DNA of 64,000 bases from Pseudomonas massiliensis (GCF_000826105.1 NZ_CCYK01000006.1:930001-994000); one strand, 5' to 3'; positions 1 to 9,387 are shown, counted from the stretch's first letter. Notes: generated by a model from the sequence alone, not told the origin. Numbers and translations: made by a program.

Positions 1-46
1 TGCCATAGGGCGGCCCTATATGGATGCTCGGCTGATAGCAGTGCCC

Positions 47-63
47 ACAAAGTGACACTTTGT
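47..63. promoter_or_regulatory. 17-bp perfect inverted repeat upstream of cysZ
   Basis: ACAAAGTG and CACTTTGT flank a single central base about 80 bp before cysZ. The symmetry fits a dimeric regulator site or a short RNA hairpin. The binding protein is unknown, and I did not recognise a CysB site. Confidence 0.3.
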
Positions 64-145
64 TTCAAGGAGCCCCGAGCGCTTTTCTGGCAGACGCAAA
101 GCCGGTACCGTGCGGCTTCGTCCTTGTGCTGAGAGCGTTTTTCCC

Positions 146-895
146 ATGCCACCGTCTGTACTGTCTGGCCCTGGTTACCTGCGTGAGGGCCTCAAGCTGG
201 TCCTCAGCCCGGGCCTACGGTTGTTCGTGCTGCTGCCGCTTTCGATCAACCTGATCCTGTTCCTCGGCCTGATCTACTTTGCCGGCCATGAATTCGGCGC
301 CTGGGTGCGCCAGCTCATGCCTACCCTGCCCGATTGGCTGGGCTTCCTGAACTACCTGCTCTGGCCGCTGTTCATCGTGCTGGTGGTGCTGATGGTGTTC
401 TTCACCTTCACCATGGTCGCCAATATCATCGCCGCGCCCTTCAACGGTTTCCTCGCTGAAAAGGTAGAGGTGGTGATACGCGGCCGAGACGACTTCCCCC
501 CCTTCCACTGGGGCGAACTGCTGGCCATGATGCCTCGTACTCTGGGCCGGGAAATGCGCAAGCTCGCCTACTACCTGCCTCGCGCCGCAGCCTTGCTGGT
601 GGTTTCGCTGATACCAGGGATCAACGTACTGGCCGCGCCGCTGTGGCTGTTGTTTGGGGTCTGGATGATGGCGATCCAGTACATCGACTACCCGGCGGAC
701 AACCACAAGATGAGCTGGCAGGCCATGCTCGAATGGCTGCGGCGCAAGCGCTGGGCGAGCTTGAGCTTCGGCGGCATCGTGTACCTGGCCCTGCTGGTGC
801 CCTTGCTCAATATCCTGATGATGCCTGCGGCGGTAGCGGGCGCGACGCTGTTCTGGGTGCGGGAAAGCGAAGGCCTGCCGACTACCGTGCCTTAG
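146..895 (+). CDS. cysZ: Sulfate transporter CysZ
   Basis: This 249-aa inner-membrane protein of the CysZ/EI24 family mediates sulfate uptake for cysteine synthesis. Hydrophobic segments lie near residues 24-46 and 60-95, with two more stretches near 150-185 and 210-240. The N-terminal block [16 protein letters not shown] is characteristic of pseudomonad CysZ. The ATG at 146 was chosen over a start 36 bases upstream because family members begin close to this block and a GAGAG sequence precedes it. The gene stands alone, and its downstream neighbour is convergent. Confidence 0.9.
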   Translation: MPPSVLSGPGYLREGLKLVLSPGLRLFVLLPLSINLILFLGLIYFAGHEFGAWVRQLMPTLPDWLGFLNYLLWPLFIVLVVLMVFFTFTMVANIIAAPFNGFLAEKVEVVIRGRDDFPPFHWGELLAMMPRTLGREMRKLAYYLPRAAALLVVSLIPGINVLAAPLWLLFGVWMMAIQYIDYPADNHKMSWQAMLEWLRRKRWASLSFGGIVYLALLVPLLNILMMPAAVAGATLFWVRESEGLPTTVP

Positions 896-927
896 CCTAC
901 GCCGACGCGCTCGTCATGCCGGCCTGA

Positions 928-962
928 ATGGCGCTGCCGATAATGGGCATCGGTAACGCCAT
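928..962. terminator. Hairpin between cysZ and the convergent reductase
   Basis: Arms ATGGCGCTGCCGAT and ATCGGTAACGCCAT pair with two mismatches around a short loop. No T-run follows, so intrinsic termination is uncertain. The position after cysZ, in a convergent gap, fits a transcription end. Confidence 0.35.
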
Positions 963-1009
963 CGGGACTGCTCTCAGCGATAGGGCCCGGAAGAGGCCAA
1001 ACCTGCCAT

Positions 1010-2128
1010 TCAGCTCAGGTGGCCCAACGCTTCCCGGCTGAACGGACGAATCTCTTGCTCCCTGCCCTCTTTCACTTTCAGTGCCCAGTCCGGGTCCACC
1101 AGCAAGGCTCGGCCTACGGCCACCAGATCGAACTCTCCGCTTTCGAGACGGGACAGCAGGTCATCCAGGCGAGCGGGCTGCGCCACTTCGTCTGTTTTGC
1201 CCATGAACTTCAGGAATTCCCCGTCCAGGCCCACGCTCCCGACCGTAATCACGGGCTTGCCGGTTAGGCGGCGCGTCCAGCCCGCCAGGTTCAGATCCGC
1301 GCCGTCGCCCGATATTTGCGGGAATTCCGGTTCCCAGAACCGCCGCGTCGAGCAATGGAAGATATCCACACCGGCCTCGACCAAGGGCTGAAGGAAGGCT
1401 GCCAGCGCCTCAGGCGTGGTGGCCAGGCGAGCGTTGTAGTCTTGCTGCTTCCATTGAGAGAAGCGGAAAATGATCGGAAAGTCCGGCCCCACCGCCGCCC
1501 TGACCGCTTGCACCAGCTCGATAGCGAAGCGCGAACGCCCTTCGGGCGAGCCACCATAACGGTCCGTGCGGGTATTGCTGTCTGCCCAGAAGAACTGGTC
1601 GATCAGGTAGCCATGGGCGCCGTGGATTTCCACCGCATCCATGCCGATGGCCTTGGCGGCCGCGGCAGCCTCGGCAAAGGCCTGGATGACATCCAGGATA
1701 TCGCCCTCGGTCATGCCATGGACCACAACCTGGTCGCCTTTATGCTTCTCCACCGGCCCATAGCCGGGAACGGTGCCATCAGGCTCTGTACCGAGGCGGC
1801 GCACATTGCCCACATGCCACAGCTGGGGGGCGATCTTGCCACCCTCGGCATGTACCGCCTCTACCACGCGACGCCAGCCGGCCAGGGCGTCCTCACCATG
1901 GAACCGTGGTACGTTCGGGTAGCCATTGGCGGCCGGGTGATCGACAGTGGTGCCCTCGGTAATGATCAGCCCCACTCCGCCAGCGGCACGGCGACGGTAA
2001 TATTCCACCACCTGCTCAGTGGGAACGCCGCCGGGAGAGAAGGAGCGGGTCATGGGTGCCATCACCACGCGGGAAGCCAGCGTCAAGGGACCATATACGA
2101 AGGGGTCGAACAGGTTATGCACAGACAT
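1010..2128 (-). CDS. NADH:flavin oxidoreductase, old yellow enzyme family
   Basis: This 372-aa protein is a single FMN-binding TIM barrel that reduces activated C=C bonds or nitro compounds with NAD(P)H. It shows the N-terminal FMN-contact block MAPMTRS (residues 23-29) and the active-site pair HGAH (His169 and His172) that binds substrate. The C-terminal phosphate-binding region contains LVAVGRALLVDPDW. The ATG at 2128 replaces one 30 bases upstream because the protein then starts at the family N-terminus (MSVHNLFDP), with GAGG before it. The physiological substrate cannot be read from the sequence. XenA- or NemA-type activity is possible, so no symbol is given. Confidence 0.88.
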   Translation of the reverse strand: MSVHNLFDPFVYGPLTLASRVVMAPMTRSFSPGGVPTEQVVEYYRRRAAGGVGLIITEGTTVDHPAANGYPNVPRFHGEDALAGWRRVVEAVHAEGGKIAPQLWHVGNVRRLGTEPDGTVPGYGPVEKHKGDQVVVHGMTEGDILDVIQAFAEAAAAAKAIGMDAVEIHGAHGYLIDQFFWADSNTRTDRYGGSPEGRSRFAIELVQAVRAAVGPDFPIIFRFSQWKQQDYNARLATTPEALAAFLQPLVEAGVDIFHCSTRRFWEPEFPQISGDGADLNLAGWTRRLTGKPVITVGSVGLDGEFLKFMGKTDEVAQPARLDDLLSRLESGEFDLVAVGRALLVDPDWALKVKEGREQEIRPFSREALGHLS

Positions 2129-2253
2129 CGGCGCCGCCTCTGGGGAGTTCAGTGCCAAAGCTTAAAGCCACGGAAGTGGAGGGCCCAGCATTATTGACCA
2201 GGGTTATCGCCAGGCTGCACACAAAGTGATCCGAGGCCCGGCGTCGCGCGAAC

Positions 2254-2748
2254 CTAGCCCGGGCCTTCAGCGAGCGCCGCCTCGATGGCGGAGATGACCT
2301 CCGGGGCCTGCGGCAAGGTACGAGGCGAAAAGCGGGCAAGTACTCGGCCATCCCTGCCGATGAGGAATTTCTCGAAATTCCAGGTGATGTCGCCAGGAAA
2401 GGTCGCCCCCTCCCCGGCCAGCAGACGGTACAGTGGCTGACGCTCTGCCCCGTTCACATCGGCCTTGGCGGCCAAGGGGAAGGTCACGCCGTACCGGGCG
2501 CTGCAAAAGCCCTGGATATCCACGGCAGTGCCGGGCTCCTGCCCGGCGAATTGGTTGCAGGGCAACCCCAGCACGCTGAAACCTTCAGGCCCGAAACGCT
2601 GTTGCAGCGCTTCGAGGCCTTCGTACTGCGGTGTAAGGCCGCACTGAGATGCCACATTGACCACCAACACCACCTGCCCCGCAAAACGGTTCAACGGAAG
2701 CTCGCTTCCGTCCAGAGCGGAGAGTCGAAGATCGTAAAACTCGCTCAT
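2254..2748 (-). CDS. Glutathione peroxidase family protein
   Basis: This 164-aa thiol peroxidase reduces hydroperoxides in the cytoplasm. The expected catalytic residues are visible: Cys36 in NVASQCGLTP (cysteine, not selenocysteine), Gln66 in LGLPCNQF, and Trp123-Asn124 in ITWNFEKF. Bacterial cysteine-type members often use thioredoxin rather than glutathione, so the physiological reductant is open. The start at 2748 has a strong AGGAGG eight bases upstream, which decides against the ATG 24 bases further out. Confidence 0.9.
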   Translation of the reverse strand: MSEFYDLRLSALDGSELPLNRFAGQVVLVVNVASQCGLTPQYEGLEALQQRFGPEGFSVLGLPCNQFAGQEPGTAVDIQGFCSARYGVTFPLAAKADVNGAERQPLYRLLAGEGATFPGDITWNFEKFLIGRDGRVLARFSPRTLPQAPEVISAIEAALAEGPG

Positions 2749-2799
2749 GCAGCCTCCTTGCGCGGCAAACATGCACAGCTCAACCGAAGGGAAGACCTG

Positions 2800-3285
2800 T
2801 CAGTGGTGGTGGCCACCTTCGCCATGGACGTGGCCATGGGCGATTTCTTCTTCGCTGGCATCACGGACGTTGACAACCTTGACCTTGAAGGTCAGGCGCT
2901 GGCCGGCCAGGGGATGGTTGCCGTCCACGGTCACGTCATCGCCGTCCAGGTCACGGATGGTGACGATTTGCATCTGGCCATCCGGCGCCGAGGCATGGAA
3001 CTGCATGCCGACTTCCAGTTCGTCCACGCCTTCGAACATGCTGCGGTTCAGGGTGCTGACCATTTCGGCGGAATATTCGCCATAGGCGTCTTCCGGCTCG
3101 ATGGTGACATCGACTTCGTCCTGGGGCTGCTTGCCTTCCAGGGCCTTTTCCAGGCCAGGGATGATGTTGCCGGCGCCGTGCAGGTATACCAGCGGGGCAC
3201 CGCCGGCCGAGCTGTCGATGACCTCACCAGCATCGTTGGTGAGGGTATAGTCGATGGACACAGCCTTGTTGGCGGCAATGAGCAT
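2800..3285 (-). CDS. slyD: FKBP-type peptidyl-prolyl isomerase SlyD
   Basis: This 161-aa cytoplasmic prolyl isomerase and chaperone binds metals. The N-terminal FKBP domain begins MLIAANKAVSIDYTL, the insert-in-flap domain lies in the middle, and the C-terminus is a short His-rich tail (HGHVHGEGGHHH) that can bind Ni2+. The metal tail is much shorter than in E. coli SlyD. The frame is open well upstream, but similarity to SlyD starts at this ATG. The gene is divergent from the small DUF3565 reading frame. Confidence 0.92.
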   Translation of the reverse strand: MLIAANKAVSIDYTLTNDAGEVIDSSAGGAPLVYLHGAGNIIPGLEKALEGKQPQDEVDVTIEPEDAYGEYSAEMVSTLNRSMFEGVDELEVGMQFHASAPDGQMQIVTIRDLDGDDVTVDGNHPLAGQRLTFKVKVVNVRDASEEEIAHGHVHGEGGHHH

Positions 3286-3309
3286 GGGGTAAGACCTTTG
3301 CACAAGAGA

Positions 3310-3585
3310 TTGGAAGACCTCAGTGTAAACAAGCATGGGGCCGATTGCGAATGTGAGCGCGGCTCTGGCGACAGCCGATGCGTAACCGGCTTTGACCAGG
3401 ACGGGCATGGGGACTGGTTCGTGCGCTTGTGCTGCGGGCATACCCAGCACCTGCGTCACGCGCCACCCTGGCAGTCGCGCCCCTGGGTGCTGGATCCCCA
3501 CGCACGGGCGCGGCGCATCGGCCAGCCTTTCGCCTGCGGCTGGTGCGCGCAACGCGGTTTTGGCGTTAACCTTGGTTCCTCCTGA
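3310..3585 (+). CDS. Small DUF3565 family protein (non-ATG start)
   Basis: The frame ending at TGA 3583-3585 encodes a cysteine-rich protein that I recognise as DUF3565. Visible blocks are VTGFDQDGHGDW, CCGHTQHLRHAPPWQSRPWV and GQPFACGWCAQ. Four or more Cys and several His suggest metal binding, but the function is unknown. No ATG or GTG exists in the right place. In-frame TTG codons occur at 3298 and 3310, and I chose 3310 (91 aa) only because the length suits the family. The frame fills the gap between slyD and pta, divergent from slyD and co-oriented with pta 63 bases away. The identity is fairly secure and the start is not. Confidence 0.65.
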   Translation: MEDLSVNKHGADCECERGSGDSRCVTGFDQDGHGDWFVRLCCGHTQHLRHAPPWQSRPWVLDPHARARRIGQPFACGWCAQRGFGVNLGSS

Positions 3586-3648
3586 CCCTCGCTGACCCGG
3601 GCATGCACTGTGTAGCACCATGGCCCGCCATGCTGACCGAGAGAACCC

Positions 3649-5742
3649 ATGCAAACCTTTTTCATCGCGCCCACTGACTTCGGCGTAGGCCTGACCTCCA
3701 TCAGCCTTGGGCTGATCCGCACGCTGGAAAGGGCCGGGCTGAAGGTAGGCTTTTTCAAGCCGGTCGCCCAACCGCACCCCGGCGATACCGGGCCCGAACG
3801 CTCCACGGAGCTGGTGGCGCGTACCCATGGCCTCAAGCCGCCCGCCCCGCTTCCCCTGGGCCAGGTAGAGCGCATGCTGGGAGACGGCCAGCTGGACGAG
3901 TTGCTCGAGGAAATCATCACTCGCCACCAGCGGGCCGGCATCGGCAAGGACGTGCTGGTGGTCGAAGGCATGGTGCCGACGCGCCAGGCCAGCTATGCCG
4001 CGCGCGTCAACCAGCACATGGCCAAGAGCATGGACGCCGATGTCATCCTGGTGTCGGCGCCGGAGAGCGAGGCGCTGGCCGAGCTGTCCGGGCGGGTGGA
4101 CCTGCAGGCCCGACTGTTCGGCGGCGCCAGTGACCCCAAGCTGATCGGCGTGATCCTGAACAAGGTGCGTACTGAAGAAAGTATCGAACAGTTCGCGCTG
4201 CGCCTGCGCGAGCACTCACCCCTGTTGCGCGCAGGTGACTTCCGCCTGCTGGGCTGCATCCCTTACCAGCCTGAGCTCAACGCGCCACGTACCCGAGACG
4301 TCGCCGAACTGCTGGGCGCCCAGGTACTCAATGCCGGCGATTACGAACAGCGACGGATGTCCCGGATCATCATTTGCGCCCGTACAGTGCTCAACACCCT
4401 GGAATTGCTCAAGCCCGGCGTGCTGGTGGTCACCCCTGGGGATCGCGACGACATCCTTCTGGCCGCGGCCCTGGCTTCGCTCAACGGCGTTCCCCTGGCC
4501 GGCGTCCTGCTGACCAGCGACACCCGGCCCGACCCGCGTGTACTGGACCTCTGCCGTGGCGCGCTCCAGGCCGGGCTGCCCGTGCTGTCGGTGAGTACCG
4601 GTTCCTACGATACCGCTACCCGGCTCAACCAGCTCAACAACGAGATACCCGTAGACGACCGGGAGCGCGCCGAGCACGTGACCGACTTCGTCGCCAGCCA
4701 CCTGGACGCGGACTGGTTGCATCAGCGTTGCGGCTCACCTCGAGAGTTGCGGCTGTCCCCGGCGGTGTTCCGTTATCAACTGATCCAGCAGGCTCAGGCC
4801 TGCGGCAAACGCATCGTGCTGCCCGAGGGCAGCGAGCCGCTGACCGTACAGGCCGCCGCCATTTGCCAGGCGCGGGGCATCGCTCGCTGCGTGCTGTTGG
4901 CCAAGCCCGCAGACGTAGAGGCGGTGGCGCGCGCCCAGGGCCTGGATCTACCCCCTGGGCTGGAGATACTCGACCCGGATGCCATCCGTGCCCGCTATGT
5001 AGAACCCATGGTGCGGCTGCGCAATAGCAAGAACCTGAACGCGCCCATGGCTGAACAACAGCTGGAAGATCCGGTGGTGGTCGGCACCATGATGCTGGCA
5101 CTGGATGAGGTGGACGGCCTGGTGTCCGGGCTGGTTCACCCCACCGCCAATACCATTCGCCCAGCCTTGCAGCTGATCAAGACCGCACCTGGCTGGAACC
5201 TGGTGTCTTCTGTGTATTTCATGCTGTTCCCCGACCAGGTGGTGATGTACGCAGACTGCGTGATGAACCCGCATCCCGACGCGACGGAGTTGGCCGAGAT
5301 CGCCCTGCAGAGCGCCGACTCCGCCCAGGCCTTGGGGATCGCCCCGCGCGTGGCGATGCTCAGCTACTCCAGCGGGCAGACGGCTACCGGCGAAGATGTG
5401 GAGAAAGTTCGGGAAGCCACTCGCCTGGCCCGGGAGGCGCAACCAGGGTTGTTGATCGACGGCCCGCTACAGTACGACGCCGCCGCCAACGAGACGGTGG
5501 CCAGGCAATGGGCTCCCCGTAGCGAGGTCGCCGGCCGGGCCACGGTATTCGTGTTCCCGGACCTCAACAGCGGCAACACCACCCACAAGGCCGTACAGCG
5601 CAGCGCGGGCTGCGTCAGCCTGGGGCCAATGCTGCAAGGGCTGCGCAAGCCGGTCAACGATCTGCCCCGAGGCGCCCAGGTGGACGACATCGTCTATACC
5701 ATCGCGCTTACAGCCATCCAGGCCAGCCGCCCGAGGCGCTGA
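3649..5742 (+). CDS. pta: Phosphate acetyltransferase
   Basis: This 697-aa enzyme interconverts acetyl-CoA and acetyl phosphate in overflow metabolism and acetate use. It is the long bacterial form. An N-terminal AAA_26/dethiobiotin-synthetase-like domain (MQTFFIAPTDFGVG) is followed by a DRTGG regulatory domain around residues 220-330 and the catalytic PTA_PTB domain from about residue 370 (KRIVLPEGSEPLTVQA) to the end. Motifs such as VFVFPDLNSGNTTHKAVQR and GPMLQGLRKPVNDLPRGA are intact. No ackA follows; the downstream gene is convergent. Confidence 0.95.
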   Translation: MQTFFIAPTDFGVGLTSISLGLIRTLERAGLKVGFFKPVAQPHPGDTGPERSTELVARTHGLKPPAPLPLGQVERMLGDGQLDELLEEIITRHQRAGIGKDVLVVEGMVPTRQASYAARVNQHMAKSMDADVILVSAPESEALAELSGRVDLQARLFGGASDPKLIGVILNKVRTEESIEQFALRLREHSPLLRAGDFRLLGCIPYQPELNAPRTRDVAELLGAQVLNAGDYEQRRMSRIIICARTVLNTLELLKPGVLVVTPGDRDDILLAAALASLNGVPLAGVLLTSDTRPDPRVLDLCRGALQAGLPVLSVSTGSYDTATRLNQLNNEIPVDDRERAEHVTDFVASHLDADWLHQRCGSPRELRLSPAVFRYQLIQQAQACGKRIVLPEGSEPLTVQAAAICQARGIARCVLLAKPADVEAVARAQGLDLPPGLEILDPDAIRARYVEPMVRLRNSKNLNAPMAEQQLEDPVVVGTMMLALDEVDGLVSGLVHPTANTIRPALQLIKTAPGWNLVSSVYFMLFPDQVVMYADCVMNPHPDATELAEIALQSADSAQALGIAPRVAMLSYSSGQTATGEDVEKVREATRLAREAQPGLLIDGPLQYDAAANETVARQWAPRSEVAGRATVFVFPDLNSGNTTHKAVQRSAGCVSLGPMLQGLRKPVNDLPRGAQVDDIVYTIALTAIQASRPRR

Positions 5743-5760
5743 CCCCGATACGCGCCTCTG

Positions 5761-6468
5761 TCATTGCTGAGCGGGCTGCTGGTATTGCTGGCCTGGGATC
5801 GGCTTGAGGTTGACCTCGACGCGGCGATTCTGGGCGCGGCCATTGGCGTCGGCGTTGCTGGCGATAGGCTGGTCCGGCCCGGCGCCGCGCACCGACAGCC
5901 GCGACGCATCCACGCCCTGGGAGCTGAGGTAGGTACTCACGGCCTGGGCCCGCTGCAGGGACAGGTCCATGTTGTGCTGGCGGCTACCGGTGCTGTCGGT
6001 GTAGCCAACGATCTCGATGGTGTTCTCGTTGAACTGCTTGAACGACGTGGCCAGGTTGTTCAAGGGCGCATAGAAACCAGGGGCGATGGCGGATGAGTCC
6101 GTGGCGAAGGTGATATTGCCCGGCATGATGAGCTTGATCTGGTCCCCCTGGCGCTGCACTTGCACCCCGGTATCGGCCATGCTTTCACGCAGGGCTTTTT
6201 CCTGCCTGTCGGCATAGTAGCCGTAACCCGCCGAAGCGGCGCCTACTACCGCGGCACCGATCAGCGCACCCTTGCCTCGGTTGTTGTGATCGATGGCGGC
6301 GCCTGCCACCGCACCGGCCAGGGCACCGAGACCGCCGTACTTGGCGGTGTTGCTCACACCCTGGCCAGCTTGCCCCTGATCCTGGTTGGCATAGGGGTTC
6401 TGTCCGGCGCAGCCGGACAACAGGGCGACGACGGTGGCAGTGATCATCAGGCGGCTTGGCGTCAGCAT
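5761..6468 (-). CDS. OmpA family lipoprotein with glycine-zipper segment
   Basis: This 235-aa envelope lipoprotein has a lipobox LLSGCAG with the acylated Cys at residue 20. A Gly/Ala-rich glycine-zipper stretch (about residues 40-85) precedes a C-terminal OmpA-like peptidoglycan-binding domain (NTIEIVGYTDSTGS and QNRRVEVNL). It probably links the outer membrane to peptidoglycan. The start at 6468 has CAGGAG eight bases upstream and gives a proper signal peptide, so the open frame above it was discarded. Its 3' end is convergent with pta, 18 bp away. Confidence 0.9.
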   Translation of the reverse strand: MLTPSRLMITATVVALLSGCAGQNPYANQDQGQAGQGVSNTAKYGGLGALAGAVAGAAIDHNNRGKGALIGAAVVGAASAGYGYYADRQEKALRESMADTGVQVQRQGDQIKLIMPGNITFATDSSAIAPGFYAPLNNLATSFKQFNENTIEIVGYTDSTGSRQHNMDLSLQRAQAVSTYLSSQGVDASRLSVRGAGPDQPIASNADANGRAQNRRVEVNLKPIPGQQYQQPAQQ

Positions 6469-6770
6469 GAAAAACTCCTGGGTGGACATGTATGAGGCGT
6501 GCAACCGGGCAAGGCTGCGCTTGGCGATTTGAACCCGCGCCCATGCCCTTCTTCCAGTGACAATTGTTTCACCGGCTTTCTCAACCGGTTTCTCGACCAG
6601 GCTGCGGCCACGGCCCCAGACGCTGCGCCACCGCACCGCTTGTCAGAATGCCATCAAGGATGCCCGCGGATCGCCGTTAACCCACGCAGTAGCGCCATGG
6701 ACGGCGATATTCCGCTATTGCATACGGCTGTCCGCCTCCAGGCGAGGCTCAGCCACGCCGAGACATTACC
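6469..6770. other. Divergent intergenic region between OmpA lipoprotein and PL7 lyase
   Basis: These 302 bases must hold the promoters of both divergent genes. I found no convincing -35/-10 pair, operator or small reading frame. An ACCGG/CCGGT inverted repeat near 6572-6590 is the only symmetry noted. Confidence 0.5.
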
Positions 6771-7427
6771 ATGATCGACCTGACTACCTGGAACCTTACC
6801 CTTCCCGTCCCAGCGCCGACGCTCACCGTCGCGACCGCGGCCATGCCGACGCTGCAGACCTCCTATTTCACCAATACTGGCGACAAGATCGTTTTCTGGG
6901 CACCGGTCACCGGCTCCGCCTCCGGCACGAGTGATTTCCCTCGCTCGGAACTGCGTGAAACCTTGGCCGACGGCAAGGCCCGCAATTGGCTTTACAACAG
7001 CGGCCTGAATACGCTCAAGGGCACCTTGTCAGTGAACCAGGTCCCGTCCAACGGCCGGGTAGTGGTGGCGCAGATCCACGCCAAGAATGCTGCCGCACCC
7101 TTGCTCAAGGTGGTGTACCGCTACGCCAACGGTACGGGCAACATCGACCTGGAATATCGCGTCAACCCAGCGGATGCGAAGAGCCCGGTGGCCTACACGG
7201 TACCCAACGTACCGCTGAACAAGGCGTTCGCCTATGCCATCCAGATGAACAAGCAAGGCAAGCTGACCGTGCTGATCAACAACACCGGCCCGCAGATCTC
7301 GCTGGCGCCGTCCTGGCATGGGTATGCCTTCTACTTCAAGGCGGGGGTCTACACCCTGGATAACACCGGCCCGGTGACCGAAGGCGGGAAAGTGACCTAC
7401 ACCCGGTTGGACGTAAGCCACCTGTAA
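6771..7427 (+). CDS. Polysaccharide lyase family 7 (alginate lyase)
   Basis: This 218-aa protein is a single PL7 beta-jelly-roll domain, a beta-elimination enzyme acting on alginate or similar polyuronates. Three family signatures are visible: RSELRE (residues 58-63), QIH (101-103) and YFKAGVY (about 188-194). The usual Gln following the last motif is Leu-Asp here, so substrate binding may differ. No Sec signal peptide is apparent at the N-terminus (MIDLTTWNLTLPVP), which is unusual for a lyase of an extracellular polymer. No other alginate genes are nearby. Confidence 0.85.
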   Translation: MIDLTTWNLTLPVPAPTLTVATAAMPTLQTSYFTNTGDKIVFWAPVTGSASGTSDFPRSELRETLADGKARNWLYNSGLNTLKGTLSVNQVPSNGRVVVAQIHAKNAAAPLLKVVYRYANGTGNIDLEYRVNPADAKSPVAYTVPNVPLNKAFAYAIQMNKQGKLTVLINNTGPQISLAPSWHGYAFYFKAGVYTLDNTGPVTEGGKVTYTRLDVSHL

Positions 7428-7746
7428 CTCCGGGCGTAGAGACCGTCCTTGCCGTTATCTCGCGGGCAGGGTCGGCAACGCGCCACGCCCGGTCGCCGCC
7501 AAGGCGTGCTGCTACGGCGAGCAGCACGGTATCTCGCCGTAGCAGCCGGCCTTGGCCGCGACCAGGGGTGGGCAAGATCAGCCGGTAACTTCGGGCGTAG
7601 GGACCGCCCTTGCCGTTATCTCGCGGGCGGGGTCGGCAACGCGCCACGCCCGGTGGCCGCCAAGGCGTGCTGCTACGGCAGACAGCCCGGTATCTCGCCG
7701 TAGCAGCCGGCCTTGGCCGCGACCAGGGGTGGGCAAGATCAGCCGA
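7425..7746. repeat. Tandem duplication of a 161-bp REP-like hairpin unit
   Basis: Two head-to-tail copies (7425-7585 and 7586-7746) differ at about ten positions. Each contains a long imperfect inverted repeat; in copy 1 the 30-base arms are 7492-7521 and 7533-7562 with three mismatches. The first copy begins at the lyase stop codon and the second ends in the last pstB codons, so the duplicated units fill the convergent gap exactly. I did not recognise the sequence as the standard P. putida REP, though the GGCCTTGGCCGCGAC core is REP-like. Confidence 0.8.
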
Positions 7747-8512
7747 ACCGGCCTGTGATGTAGTCTTCGGTCTGGGTCTTGTTGGGCTTGGTGAAGATGG
7801 TGTCGGTATCCCCGTGCTCGATCAGCTCCCCCATGAACATGAAGGCGGTGTAGTCCGAGCAGCGGGCGGCCTGCTGCATGTTGTGGGTCACGATGATGAC
7901 CGTGAACTGTTCCTTGAGCTCAGTGATGAGCTGCTCGATCCGGCCGGTGGAGATCGGGTCCAGGGCGGAGGTAGGCTCGTCGAGCAGCAGCACTTGCGGG
8001 CGCAGGGCGATGGTGCGGGCGATGCACAGCCGCTGCTGTTGACCACCGGACAGGCTCTGCGCGCTCTGCTTGAGCTTGTCCTTGACTTCATCCCAGAGGG
8101 CAGCGCCACGCAAGGCCTGCTCGACGCGCTCTTCCATCTCGCGACGGTTGAGCCGCTCATGGTGGCGCACCGCGTAGGCGATGTTGTCGAAGATCGACAT
8201 GGGGAATGGCACCGGCTTCTGGAACACCATGCCCACATGGCTGCGCAGGCGGTTCATGGAGTAGCCAGGGGCCAGGATGTTCTCGCCGTTGAGCAATACT
8301 TCGCCCTTGGCTTCCTGCTTGGGGTACATCGAATAGATACGGTTGAACACCCGCAGCAGCGTGGACTTGCCGCAGCCGGACGGGCCGATGATGGCCGTCA
8401 CGTGCTTTTCCGGGATGTCCATGTTGATCGACTTCAGCGACCGATGGGCACCATAGAAGAACTCGAGGTCGCGCACCTGGATCTTGGTTCGTTTCGGGGC
8501 GAGGGTATTCAT
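7739..8512 (-). CDS. pstB: Phosphate ABC transporter ATP-binding protein PstB
   Basis: This 257-aa ATPase energises the high-affinity phosphate transporter. Walker A is GPSGCGKST, the ABC signature is LSGGQQQR and Walker B is [12 protein letters not shown]. Its ATG overlaps the pstA stop by one base (TAATG), which indicates translational coupling. It is last in the pstSCAB group. There is no phoU after it, unlike the classical pst-phoU operon, so this is probably a second, auxiliary phosphate system. Confidence 0.95.
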   Translation of the reverse strand: MNTLAPKRTKIQVRDLEFFYGAHRSLKSINMDIPEKHVTAIIGPSGCGKSTLLRVFNRIYSMYPKQEAKGEVLLNGENILAPGYSMNRLRSHVGMVFQKPVPFPMSIFDNIAYAVRHHERLNRREMEERVEQALRGAALWDEVKDKLKQSAQSLSGGQQQRLCIARTIALRPQVLLLDEPTSALDPISTGRIEQLITELKEQFTVIIVTHNMQQAARCSDYTAFMFMGELIEHGDTDTIFTKPNKTQTEDYITGRFG

Positions 8513-9387
8513 TAGTGGGACCTATCGCGCAAAAGAATGAGGCGGGAAAGCAGGCTGAGCATCAGCACGAACATGGTGAGCACCAGGGCACCGGCCCAGG
8601 CCAGCGCGTGCCAGTCCTCGAAGGGGCTCATGGCGTACTGGAAGATCACCACCGGCACGCTGGCCATGGGCTTGAGCACGTCGGCGCTCCAGAACTGGTT
8701 GCCGAACGCGGTGAACAGCAGGGGCGCGGTTTCACCCGTGATGCGCGCCAGGGCCAGCAGCACACCGGTGATGACACCAGCGCGGGCAGCGCGCAACACG
8801 ATCTGCAGGGTCAGCTTCCACTGGGGCACACCCAGCGCCAGCGCGGCTTCACGCATGGTGGTCGGTTGCAGCTGAAGCATTTCATCCGTGGTGCGCACCA
8901 CCACCGGAATCACCAGCAAGGCCAGGGTCAGGGCACCGGCCAGGGCAGAGAAGCCTACCCGGTGATCGGTCATCGCGCTGACCGGCAGGATGAACGCGGT
9001 GTAGATGAACAGGCCCAGCACGATGGATGGCGCCGACAGCAGGATATCGTTGATGAAGCGCACCGCCATGCCCAGCTTGGTGTGGCGGGCGAACTCGGCC
9101 AGCCATACGCCGGCCATCAGGCCGATGGGGGTGCCCACCACCAGCGCAATCAGCGACATCAGGGCGCTGCCGAAGAAGGCGTTCGCCAGGCCGCCCGGAC
9201 TGCCCGGCGGCGGGGTCATCTCGGTGAACAGTGCGGTACCCAAGGCCTGGAAGCCGTTGGTGAAGGTGGTGATGAGGATCCACACCAGCCACAGCAGGCC
9301 GAACAGGGTGGCACCGCAGCTGAGCACCAGCGCTAGTTTGTTCTTGAACGCCCGCAGGCGATACAGGTTTTCGTTAGGCGAACTCAC
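8512..9387 (-). CDS. pstA: Phosphate ABC transporter permease PstA
   Basis: This 291-aa inner-membrane subunit of the Pst transporter has a BPD_transp_1 permease domain with about six membrane segments; the first is near residues 18-42. The EAA-type loop that contacts PstB is seen as [20 protein letters not shown]. The start overlaps the pstC stop by four bases (ATGA). It forms the translocation channel with PstC. Confidence 0.94.
   Translation of the reverse strand: MSSPNENLYRLRAFKNKLALVLSCGATLFGLLWLVWILITTFTNGFQALGTALFTEMTPPPGSPGGLANAFFGSALMSLIALVVGTPIGLMAGVWLAEFARHTKLGMAVRFINDILLSAPSIVLGLFIYTAFILPVSAMTDHRVGFSALAGALTLALLVIPVVVRTTDEMLQLQPTTMREAALALGVPQWKLTLQIVLRAARAGVITGVLLALARITGETAPLLFTAFGNQFWSADVLKPMASVPVVIFQYAMSPFEDWHALAWAGALVLTMFVLMLSLLSRLILLRDRSH

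Noticed and set aside
1316-2197. 293-codon frame opposite the old yellow enzyme gene
   Set aside because: It is the antisense shadow of a well-supported gene in GC-rich DNA and has no recognisable motif.
2800-4215. 471-codon open frame on the minus strand
   Set aside because: Only its 3' part is slyD; the rest is antisense to pta and the DUF3565 frame and resembles no protein.
7449-7758. Overlapping Arg/Ala-rich frames in the tandem repeat
   Set aside because: They are translations of a repeated hairpin unit and are nearly identical in two positions for that reason.
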